This document shows positions 30,649 through 37,545 of a DNA stretch of 40,791 bases, piece after piece. Location: positions 1 to 40,791 of the forward strand of contig SFCN01000009.1 of NCBI GenBank assembly GCA_004558595.1, in the 5' to 3' direction. The notes beneath the pieces were generated by a model, which was not told where the DNA came from, did no database searches, and was given only the letters and a program-made list of their open reading frames with translations. The translations under genes were made by a program, and so were the position numbers. Numbering within the stretch: the stretch's first letter is position 1; each line of letters begins with the position of its first letter. The DNA comes from Phascolarctobacterium sp. (lineage in GTDB: Bacteria; Bacillota; Negativicutes; Acidaminococcales; Acidaminococcaceae).

Positions 30649-31191
30649 ATGAATTATGCTGAGATTAAAAATCTAGATATTGCTAATGGCCCCGGCCTAA
30701 GGGTATCGCTCTTTGTCACTGGCTGTACCCATCATTGCAAGGGCTGCTTCAATCCTGAGTCCTGGGACTTTAACTATGGCCAGCCCTTCACGGAGGCCGC
30801 AGAGGCAGAAATTCTGGAGCTTTTAGAAAACGAGCATATTCGTGGCCTGAGCCTTTTAGGAGGCGAGCCCTTTGAGCCTGCGAATCAAGCGGCGCTAGCA
30901 CCCTTCCTCCAAAGGGTGAAGGCGAAATTCCCTCACAAGGATATCTGGTGCTATAGTGGCTATAATTTTGAGCAGGATATGCTGACAGGTAATTTAGGTC
31001 CTTGGGAGATAACCGAGCAAATGCTTAGCTGCATTGATGTATTGGTTGACGGTGAATTCGTCATCGATCTGAAGAATCCTAACCTACGCTTCCGTGGTAG
31101 CTCCAACCAAAGAGTCATTCTTGTGCAGGAGTCCATCAAGGAAGATAAAGTTATCCAGTGGGATGATGGAGAAGGCTTGGAGCTCCAATAA
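30649..31191 (+). CDS. nrdG: Anaerobic ribonucleotide reductase activase
   Basis: Radical-SAM enzyme that installs the glycyl radical in NrdD. The 180-residue protein has the cluster motif C26-x3-C30-x2-C33 (GCTHHCKGC), the GGEP motif (LSLLGGEPFEP) for S-adenosylmethionine, and a C-terminal end typical of NrdG. Somewhat longer than the E. coli protein. Ribosome binding site AGGGATGAGGG precedes ATG 30649. Directly after nrdD and before a terminator, so nrdDG is a two-gene unit. Confidence 0.95.
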   Translation: MNYAEIKNLDIANGPGLRVSLFVTGCTHHCKGCFNPESWDFNYGQPFTEAAEAEILELLENEHIRGLSLLGGEPFEPANQAALAPFLQRVKAKFPHKDIWCYSGYNFEQDMLTGNLGPWEITEQMLSCIDVLVDGEFVIDLKNPNLRFRGSSNQRVILVQESIKEDKVIQWDDGEGLELQ

Positions 31192-31203
31192 TAAGTAAAA
31201 AAT

Positions 31204-31240
31204 GAAGGCTTCTACGCTGAAAGGTGTAGGAGCCTTTTTA
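31204..31240 (+). terminator. Terminator after nrdG
   Basis: AAGGCTTCTAC and GTAGGAGCCTT pair (one T-G) around an 8-base loop, followed by TTT and A/T-rich sequence. Confidence 0.8.
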
Positions 31241-31265
31241 TATGCACAAGTAGTACAATTCCTAG

Positions 31266-31294
31266 TTGACTCCATGGATTATTGGTTTTATAAT
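31266..31294 (+). promoter_or_regulatory. Promoter of the glycerophosphodiesterase gene
   Basis: TTGACT at 31266-31271 and TATAAT at 31289-31294, 17-base spacer. Confidence 0.75.
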
Positions 31295-31348
31295 AAGGAG
31301 CGTAATTGCTGGTAGGTCCCTGGGATCATAGCATGGGAGGTTATAGAA

Positions 31349-32068
31349 ATGAAAAATTTTGCACATCGTGGCTTTAGCGGCCAATATCCGGAAAACACTA
31401 TGCTGGCTTTTAAAAAGGCGTGGGAAGCAGGTGCGGACGGCATTGAATTGGATGTTCAGATGACAAAGGACGGTCAGGTTGTAGTCATTCACGACGAAAA
31501 AGTGGATCGCACTACCAATGGCAGCGGTAATGTGCGCGATTTGACCTTGGCTGAGCTGCGTAAGCTGGATGCTTCTTATATTTACACTGGTAAAATGGGC
31601 GTGAATCCTGTGCCCACCTTCGAGGAATATTGCGCATGGGTTGCTGGTACCGATTTAGTGACCAATATTGAGCTGAAGACCGGCGTTTATCCCTATCCTG
31701 GCATTGAAGCCAAGGTGTGGGAGCTGATTCAAAAATACCATTTGGAAAATAAGGTGATTATCTCCAGCTTCAATCACTATAGCATTCTGCGTATGAAGGA
31801 GCTGGCACCGGAGCTGCCCTATGGTCTCTTAGAGGAAAGCTGGCTGGTCAATGCAGGAGCTTATGTTGCTGGAGTAGGCGTAGCGGCCTTCCATCCTTAT
31901 CATGGCAGCCTGACCCCGGAGGCTGTGGCTGAAATCAAGAGCCACGGCATTGCTATTAACACCTGGACCGTTAATGAGGAAACTAGAGTGCGGGAGCTTT
32001 TGGCCTTGGGAGTTGACATCGTGATTGGCAATTTCCCTGATATGGTAAAGCGTGTTTTGGCAGAATAA
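31349..32068 (+). CDS. Glycerophosphodiester phosphodiesterase
   Basis: Splits glycerophosphodiesters from phospholipid turnover into glycerol 3-phosphate and an alcohol. The 239-residue protein has the GDPD signatures: AHRG at 5-8, PENT, the metal-binding IELDVQ and VIHDEKVDRTTNG. No signal peptide, so it is cytoplasmic. GGGAGG at 31335-31340 precedes ATG 31349. A single-gene unit between its own promoter and terminator. Confidence 0.93.
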   Translation: MKNFAHRGFSGQYPENTMLAFKKAWEAGADGIELDVQMTKDGQVVVIHDEKVDRTTNGSGNVRDLTLAELRKLDASYIYTGKMGVNPVPTFEEYCAWVAGTDLVTNIELKTGVYPYPGIEAKVWELIQKYHLENKVIISSFNHYSILRMKELAPELPYGLLEESWLVNAGAYVAGVGVAAFHPYHGSLTPEAVAEIKSHGIAINTWTVNEETRVRELLALGVDIVIGNFPDMVKRVLAE

Positions 32069-32090
32069 TAAAAAACAATATATTTGACCT

Positions 32091-32141
32091 AAAAGGACGT
32101 TTCGTGGGGTAATGCTTAACACCGCCAGAACGTCCTTTTTT
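32091..32141 (+). terminator. Terminator after the glycerophosphodiesterase gene
   Basis: AAAAGGACGTT and AACGTCCTTTT form an 11-bp stem that closes a long, partly structured loop of 28 or so bases, followed by TT. Confidence 0.8.
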
Positions 32142-32296
32142 ACATTAGTGACTTCTAGATTAGTGGTTTTGTCATTTCTTTTGTCACTATGAAGGGGGTT
32201 TATTAAAAAAGCACCAGAAATGCAATAAGAATTATGGAAAATTTCTTTGAGGGCAATTTTAGTACAAAAATTAGCTTAAGATTAATAATGTTTTTC

Positions 32297-32331
32297 TTGC
32301 ATATATCTTTAGTAAGGTGTATGATATACAC
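32297..32331 (+). promoter_or_regulatory. Promoter and operator of the second XRE regulator
   Basis: TTGCAT at 32297-32302 and TATGAT at 32320-32325, 17-base spacer. The perfect palindrome GTGTATGATATACAC (32317-32331, 6-bp arms, 3-base centre) covers the -10 and is a strong candidate for autoregulation. Confidence 0.7.
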
Positions 32332-32365
32332 AAGCACTGTGCAGAAAGGAAGAGGCTGTATCTGT

Positions 32366-32382
32366 CGGATTCGGAGAATCCG
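32366..32382 (+). other. Leader hairpin of the second XRE gene
   Basis: CGGATTC and GAATCCG are perfectly complementary with a GGA centre, about 30 bases into the predicted transcript. It could be an RNA hairpin or a second protein-binding palindrome. Confidence 0.5.
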
Positions 32383-32426
32383 TATGCTAAAAATGATTCT
32401 GAAAAATTTTTTGGGGAGATGAAAAG

Positions 32427-32741
32427 ATGGCAAAGGAATTAAACTATAAGGAAATTGGTTTGCGTATTAAAACCCTACGTTTGAAGAACAATATTTATCA
32501 GACAGTGTTGGCTAAGGAAATCGGTGTTTCTCAAACCCATATGAGTAATATCGAAAGCGGTAGAGCTGGTTTAACTCTGGAAAATTTGGTAAAAATGTCC
32601 CGCATTTTCAACTGTGGCATTGATGAGATCGTTTTTGGTGAGGAAGAAGCTAAGCAGGAGCAGGGTGTGGATGTATTGAAAAACTGCACCATGCAGGATA
32701 TTATCCAAGCGATGCAAATGCTGAAATCCCTTAAGAGCTAA
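32427..32741 (+). CDS. XRE-family transcriptional regulator (second copy)
   Basis: A 104-residue protein with a Cro/C1 helix-turn-helix (about residues 9-68; LAKEIGVSQTHMSNIESGRA at its core), an acidic linker (FGEEEAKQEQGVDV) and a C-terminal amphipathic helix MQDIIQAMQMLKSLKS that may dimerise. It shares architecture and many positions with the XRE protein at 26680. The ribosome binding site is GGGGAGA at 32412-32418. A promoter-covering palindrome suggests self-control. It lies upstream of ctsR but has its own terminator. Confidence 0.88.
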   Translation: MAKELNYKEIGLRIKTLRLKNNIYQTVLAKEIGVSQTHMSNIESGRAGLTLENLVKMSRIFNCGIDEIVFGEEEAKQEQGVDVLKNCTMQDIIQAMQMLKSLKS

Positions 32742-32765
32742 GCAAGGCAAAGAAAGGCTAATATT

Positions 32766-32804
32766 GGGGACTGTTGTGAAAGGCTGCACGACAGTCCTTT
32801 TTTG
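32766..32804 (+). terminator. Terminator after the second XRE gene
   Basis: GGGACTGTTGTG and CACGACAGTCC pair with one mismatch around an AAAGGCTG-type loop, followed by TTTTTT. Confidence 0.8.
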
Positions 32805-32833
32805 CTTTTCAAAATAATTTCACCGCCACCCTC

Positions 32834-32862
32834 TTGCCTAAAGTCGAAAAGTCAAATATAAT
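32834..32862 (+). promoter_or_regulatory. ctsR promoter with CtsR-type operator in the spacer
   Basis: TTGCCT at 32834-32839 and TATAAT at 32857-32862, 17-base spacer. The spacer contains AGTCGAA and AGTCAAA (32842-32856) as direct repeats 8 bases apart. The CtsR consensus is a direct repeat of RGTCAAA with 10-base periodicity, so this is a variant site; its position exactly between -35 and -10 supports autorepression. Confidence 0.65.
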
Positions 32863-32892
32863 AGAAGCAAATAATATTAACAGGTGATGCAT

Positions 32893-33312
32893 ATGAGAAA
32901 TCTAGCAGATGCTATAGAAAGCTTTATTATAGGTGAACTATTACGGGATCAGGAGGATGCTCTTTTAGTGCAGCGCAACGAGCTGGCGGAGCGCCTGCGT
33001 TGCGCGCCTTCCCAAATAAGCTATGTGCTCAGCACACGCTTTACCCCTGAGCGTGGCTTTTTGGTGGAGTCTCGGCGGGGGAGCGGTGGCTTTGTACGCA
33101 TTGTGCGCATGGAGCCACAAGGGGCACGACAGCCCCAAAAGGAGCCCACAGCCAGCGAGCTGGTGGAGCATTTAGAGGGTCAACAGCTGATAACAGCAAG
33201 AGAAAGAACCCTTTTACAATATATGCTGCATATTCTTGATGCAGATGAAAAGAAGAAGAAGGCCGTGCTCCAGCAGGCTATGAGCCTGCTGGCCAGCGAA
33301 GGACGGAGGTGA
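32893..33312 (+). CDS. ctsR: Heat-shock repressor CtsR
   Basis: Represses clp and other stress genes by binding heptad repeats in their promoters. The 139-residue protein has the winged-helix DNA-binding domain (RNELAERLRCAPSQISYVLSTRF, quoted in part as residues about 26-48, then ERGFLVESRRGSGGF with the wing tip) and a helical C-terminal domain. ATG 32893 follows AGGTG at 32882-32886; earlier GTG 32884 and ATG 32887 are less well spaced. The stop overlaps the clpC ribosome binding site, so ctsR and clpC are co-translated. The temperature-sensing glycine-rich wing (RRGSGG) is present. Confidence 0.94.
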   Translation: MRNLADAIESFIIGELLRDQEDALLVQRNELAERLRCAPSQISYVLSTRFTPERGFLVESRRGSGGFVRIVRMEPQGARQPQKEPTASELVEHLEGQQLITARERTLLQYMLHILDADEKKKKAVLQQAMSLLASEGRR

Positions 33313-33317
33313 AAAGG

Positions 33318-36089
33318 ATGCTATGTCAAAATTGTCATAAAAAACAGGCCGTGGTGCGGATGGTCATGGTGGTCAACGATAAGCCTTCTGAAAAATGGCT
33401 GTGCGAGGACTGTGCTGGCGAATTTTTGCCTCCCGGCATGGGCACCAGGGGCAGCGCTATGACCCCGGAGAAGGCACTGGACCTGCTGCGCCAATTGTTT
33501 GGTGGTAAGGGGTCGCTGCCCAAGAAAAAGGCCAAGGATGGCTTTAGTGTAGGGGCCACCGAGGTGCTGGAGAAGGCTGCGGCCAAGGCTCTGGACCGGG
33601 GCAGCGAGCATATTGGCAGCGAGCATATTTTGGCAGGCCTACTAGAATGCGAGGGCTGCCTAGGCTACGATATTATTAAGCATCTCCACGAAAACGTGGA
33701 GGAGATTAAGAAGGAGCTGGGGACATGGATGGAAAAGGGAGCGAAAAAAGATGGCTCCGTACCTCAATATAGCCAACGGGCCCAAAAGGCCTTGGAGGAG
33801 GCGGCTCATTTAGCCAAGGAGCTAAACCATGATTATGTGGGCAGCGAGCAGCTACTGTGGGGACTTTTGGCCGCAGGAGATGGGGTTGCTCATCGGGTAC
33901 TGACTAAGTTTGGTATTAACGGCGCTTTGGTCGGCGACATGATTCGCGCTCTGGACGAGCGGCGTAAATCCGTGCCGGGACGCCGTCAGCAGCAAGCTCC
34001 CTTGAACAAAGAGGATGATGTGCTGGAGGTTCTGAAGGCTTACGGACGTAATCTTAATGATGAGGCTCAGCATGGGCGCATAGACCCGGTTATCGGCCGT
34101 GAGGTGGAGGTGGAGCGCATAATCCAAATTTTGTGCCGCCGTACCAAGAATAATCCGGTAATCATCGGCGAGGCAGGCGTGGGTAAAACAGCAGTGGCCG
34201 AGGCCTTGGCCGCCAAAATTGTCCATGGCGAGGTACCGGAGTTCCTCCAAAAAAAGATTGTTTTCTCTCTGGAGCTAGGCATGTTGGTGGCTGGCGCTAA
34301 ATATCGCGGTGAATTCGAGGAGCGCATGAAGCAGATTCTGGAGCTTTTGCGCAATGATAAGCGCATCATTCTCTTTATAGACGAGCTACACACCATTATC
34401 GGCGCTGGCAGCGCCGAGGGTAGCATTGATGCGGCCAACATTATTAAGCCGGCGCTGGCTCGTGGTGAGCTGCAAATAATTGGCGCTACCACCAGCGATG
34501 AATATCGCAAGCATATTGAAAAGGATGCAGCCCTGGAGCGACGCTTCCAGCCCGTGCTGGTCAACGCTCCCAATGTGGAATCTAGCATTAAAATGCTGCA
34601 GGGCCTTGCTAAGCGTTACGAAAAATTCCACAAGCTGGAGATTCTGCCGGAGGCTGTGGAGGCTGCGGTGGAGCTCAGTGACCGCTATATTACTGATAGA
34701 AATTTACCGGACAAGGCCATCGATTTAATGGACGAGGCCTGTGCCCGTTTACGTATTAAGCTCTATAAAAAGAGCGCTCCTGCTCGCAAGCTGCAGGAGG
34801 AGCTGGAGTTTGTGCAGCTGGAAAAGGATGATGCCGTGGAAAGGCAGAATTACGAGGAAGCCGCCAAGCTGCGTGACGAAGAAAACGAGCTCCAAACTAA
34901 GCTGGCGGCAGCCTTGGCGGAGGCAGCTCAGAGCATGCCTGTAACAGCCGAGGACGTGGCCGAGGTAGTGGCTTCTTGGACCGGTATCCCCTTGGCCAAG
35001 CTTACAGAAAGCGAAAGCGCCAAGCTTTTGGCCTTGGATGCGCGCTTGGAAAAGCGCGTCATCGGCCAAAACGAGGCTGTGCAGGCCGTGAGCAAGGCGG
35101 TACGCCGCGCTAGGGCGGGCTTCAAGGATACCCACCGTCCGGTAGGCTCCTTCCTCTTCTTAGGCCCCACGGGCGTTGGTAAGACCGAGCTGGCCAAGGC
35201 CCTGGCTCAGGAGCTTTTTGGCGACGAAAGGGCTATGCTACGCTTTGATATGAGCGAGTACATGGAAAAGCACACCACGGCCCGCCTTATCGGCGCGCCT
35301 CCGGGCTATGTGGGCTACGACGAGGGCGGACAGCTGACGGACGCAGTCCGTCGCAAGCCCTACTGCGTCGTGCTTTTGGACGAAATCGAAAAGGCTCATC
35401 CAGACGTGTTCAATCTGCTGCTGCAGATTATGGAGGATGGCCGTCTGACAGACGGCCAAGGACGCACGGTGGACTTCCGCAACGCTGTTATTATCATGAC
35501 CAGTAATGCGGGCGCCCAACGCTTGGCTATGACTAAGCCCTTGGGCTTCGCCACCAGCGCCACCGGCGAGCTGGCCAGCCGCAAGGAGCAGGTTTTAGGC
35601 GAAATTAAGCATTTATTCCGTCCGGAATTCTTAAATCGCGTGGACGAAATCCTAGTCTTCAATCCCTTGGGTAGGGAGCAGCTGGAAAATATCGCTCATA
35701 ACCTTATTGCGGAGCTTAATGAGCGTATGGCGGCCAATGGGCTGTCCATCGAGCTCATGCCCAGTGCGCGGGAGCTGCTCCTCAAGGAGGGCAGCGACAG
35801 CAAGTACGGCGCTCGTCCCTTGCGCAGGGCCCTGCGCAAGCTGGTGGAGGACCCGGTTAGCGATTTGTTCTTGGCCGGGAAATTCCATAAGGGCGATAAG
35901 CTTTTGGCTGAGGCAGTACCGGGCAGCAAGGAGCTGGTGTTTCACACCGCTTTAGAAGGCTCGCAGTTCCTGCTGGAAATTCCGGTGAACGCGAAGATCA
36001 GCGTGGAGCCGGTGAGGCCTGAAGCAGGAGAAGGAGGCTCTACGCCCCAAGGGGAGCCGGTAGGCGCACGCAAGGGGGCGGAGCAATAA
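33318..36089 (+). CDS. clpC: ClpC ATPase with N-terminal McsA-like zinc finger
   Basis: Hsp100 unfoldase that feeds proteins to ClpP. From ATG 33318 (GGAGGTG at 33305-33311) the protein has 923 residues, longer than the roughly 810 of B. subtilis ClpC. Order: a zinc finger with C3, C6, C29, C32, like the first part of McsA; a linker; Clp_N double repeat (about 75-215); first AAA+ domain with GEAGVGKT from 284; UVR-type middle domain (about 493-530); second AAA+ domain with GPTGVGKT from 616; the LGF tripeptide of the ClpP-binding loop (TKPLGFATS); D2-small domain and a low-complexity tail. No mcsA or mcsB lies in the operon ctsR-clpC-radA, so the adaptor zinc finger seems fused to the unfoldase. 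The stop overlaps the radA start (TAATG). Confidence 0.95.
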   Translation: MLCQNCHKKQAVVRMVMVVNDKPSEKWLCEDCAGEFLPPGMGTRGSAMTPEKALDLLRQLFGGKGSLPKKKAKDGFSVGATEVLEKAAAKALDRGSEHIGSEHILAGLLECEGCLGYDIIKHLHENVEEIKKELGTWMEKGAKKDGSVPQYSQRAQKALEEAAHLAKELNHDYVGSEQLLWGLLAAGDGVAHRVLTKFGINGALVGDMIRALDERRKSVPGRRQQQAPLNKEDDVLEVLKAYGRNLNDEAQHGRIDPVIGREVEVERIIQILCRRTKNNPVIIGEAGVGKTAVAEALAAKIVHGEVPEFLQKKIVFSLELGMLVAGAKYRGEFEERMKQILELLRNDKRIILFIDELHTIIGAGSAEGSIDAANIIKPALARGELQIIGATTSDEYRKHIEKDAALERRFQPVLVNAPNVESSIKMLQGLAKRYEKFHKLEILPEAVEAAVELSDRYITDRNLPDKAIDLMDEACARLRIKLYKKSAPARKLQEELEFVQLEKDDAVERQNYEEAAKLRDEENELQTKLAAALAEAAQSMPVTAEDVAEVVASWTGIPLAKLTESESAKLLALDARLEKRVIGQNEAVQAVSKAVRRARAGFKDTHRPVGSFLFLGPTGVGKTELAKALAQELFGDERAMLRFDMSEYMEKHTTARLIGAPPGYVGYDEGGQLTDAVRRKPYCVVLLDEIEKAHPDVFNLLLQIMEDGRLTDGQGRTVDFRNAVIIMTSNAGAQRLAMTKPLGFATSATGELASRKEQVLGEIKHLFRPEFLNRVDEILVFNPLGREQLENIAHNLIAELNERMAANGLSIELMPSARELLLKEGSDSKYGARPLRRALRKLVEDPVSDLFLAGKFHKGDKLLAEAVPGSKELVFHTALEGSQFLLEIPVNAKISVEPVRPEAGEGGSTPQGEPVGARKGAEQ

Positions 36090-37462
36090 TGGCCAAGACT
36101 AAGTATAAATTTGTTTGCCAAAGCTGTGGCTATACCACCGCCAAATGGCTGGGGCGCTGCCCCGAATGCGGCGCTTGGGATAGCCTGGTGGAGGAGGCCG
36201 AGGTAGCTACCAGTGGACGCAATAGTAAAAGCTATCTGCCAACTGGCGGTGAAAAAATCAAGCCACGCACCATTGCCAGCGTGGCTCAGGTGAAGGTGGA
36301 CCGCCTTGCCACGGGCATTCATGAGTTCGACCGGGTGCTGGGCGGTGGCGTGGTGCCAGGCAGCTTAGTGCTTTTGGGCGGTACCCCCGGCATCGGCAAA
36401 TCCACTATTTTACTGGATGCCGGACTACGCTATGGCCAACAGGGCATTAAGGTGCTCTATGTGAGCGGCGAGGAAAGCGAGGAGCAGACCGCCATGCGCG
36501 CAGTGCGCTTAGGCGGAGCGAAGGCTAACGAAAACTTGCTGATTATGACGGCCACGGATTTGGACGCGATTTTGGCTCAGGCCAACGCTCTGCAGCCCCG
36601 GCTGCTTATCATCGATAGTATTCAGACTATGTATAACCCAGAGCTGCCCACAGCCGCGGGCAGCGTGGGTCAGGTGCGGGAGTGCACCGCCAAGCTGTTG
36701 CAGTTCGCCAAGACCACCAATATTGCCGTCTTGGTCATCGGTCATGTGACCAAGGATGGCAATATCGCGGGCCCGCGACTCTTGGAGCACATGGTGGACG
36801 TGGTGCTTCAGTTCGAGGGTGACCGCTCCTACGCCTTTCGTGTGCTGCGAGCGTTGAAAAACCGCTTTGGCAGCACCGAAGAAAGCGGCATTTTCTCCAT
36901 GGAAGCCGGGGGCTTGGCCCAGGTGGCTAACCCGGCAGGCCTCTTTTTAGAGGATCGGGATGGGGAAGCAGCCGGTAGCCTTATCGGCGCCTGCATGGAG
37001 GGCAATCGCCCTATCATGGTGGAGTTTCAAGCGCTGGTGGCTAAAACCCCCTATGGCATGCCTCGTAGAACTGCGGTAGGCTTTGACTATAATCGGGTAA
37101 ATATGCTGTTGGCGATTTTAGAACGCCGCTTCGGCCTTGATTTTGGCATGTACGATGCCTATGTGAATGTAGTGGGCGGTATGCGTATTACGGAGCCGGC
37201 GGCGGACTTGGCCGTGGCAGCTGCATTGGTGAGCAGCTATCGTAATCGGCCCGTACCCAAGGGAGCGCTCTGCTTTGGCGAGGTGGGCTTAACGGGCGAG
37301 GTCCGGCGAGTGAGCGCGCCGGAGCGCCGCATTATGGACGGCATCAATTTGGGCTTCACCAAATTCATTGTGCCTGATAGCCAGCTACGCCTGCCCCAGG
37401 TGAACGCCAAAATTATCAAAGTTAAAACCTTAGAGCAGGCTCTCCAAGCTCTTTTTAATTGA
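36089..37462 (+). CDS. radA: DNA repair protein RadA
   Basis: RecA-like ATPase that promotes branch migration in homologous recombination. The 457-residue protein has a zinc finger C10-x2-C13-x10-C24-x2-C27, Walker A GGTPGIGKST at 97-106, the RadA-specific KNRFG motif (LKNRFGSTEESGIF) and a C-terminal Lon-protease-like domain. Its ATG overlaps the clpC stop by one base, so it is translationally coupled. The order clpC-radA is conserved in Firmicutes, where disA and yacL usually follow; here guaA follows. Confidence 0.96.
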   Translation: MAKTKYKFVCQSCGYTTAKWLGRCPECGAWDSLVEEAEVATSGRNSKSYLPTGGEKIKPRTIASVAQVKVDRLATGIHEFDRVLGGGVVPGSLVLLGGTPGIGKSTILLDAGLRYGQQGIKVLYVSGEESEEQTAMRAVRLGGAKANENLLIMTATDLDAILAQANALQPRLLIIDSIQTMYNPELPTAAGSVGQVRECTAKLLQFAKTTNIAVLVIGHVTKDGNIAGPRLLEHMVDVVLQFEGDRSYAFRVLRALKNRFGSTEESGIFSMEAGGLAQVANPAGLFLEDRDGEAAGSLIGACMEGNRPIMVEFQALVAKTPYGMPRRTAVGFDYNRVNMLLAILERRFGLDFGMYDAYVNVVGGMRITEPAADLAVAAALVSSYRNRPVPKGALCFGEVGLTGEVRRVSAPERRIMDGINLGFTKFIVPDSQLRLPQVNAKIIKVKTLEQALQALFN

Positions 37463-37465
37463 TTT

Positions 37466-37494
37466 TTGCCCGTTTTTATGTTAATATCTACTAT
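37466..37494 (+). promoter_or_regulatory. guaA promoter
   Basis: TTGCCC at 37466-37471 and TACTAT at 37489-37494, 17-base spacer, starting just after the radA stop. The leader of about 45 bases is too short for a purine riboswitch. Confidence 0.6.
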
Positions 37495-37545
37495 ATAAAA
37501 ACGTTAGATAATTTACATTTTTATAGAAGAGAAGGAGTGTGCAGC

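Larger units (their letters stand above)
32069..32426. other. Intergenic region before the second XRE gene
   Basis: Contains the terminator of the phosphodiesterase gene, an inverted repeat TAGTGAC/GTCACTA (32146-32152 and 32183-32189), the XRE promoter with a palindrome over the -10, and a leader hairpin. A 62-codon frame at 32234-32422 lacks a ribosome binding site, overlaps the promoter and is not accepted as a gene. Confidence 0.55.

Noticed and set aside
32234..32422. Small 62-codon frame upstream of the second XRE gene
   Set aside because: It overlaps the promoter and operator, lacks a ribosome binding site and has a composition typical of A+T-rich non-coding sequence.
32746..32892. 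Canonical CtsR box
   Set aside because: The repeat spacing is 8 rather than 10 bases, so it is recorded as a variant site instead.
37463..37545. Purine riboswitch before guaA
   Set aside because: The leader is too short and no three-way junction with the conserved loops can be drawn.
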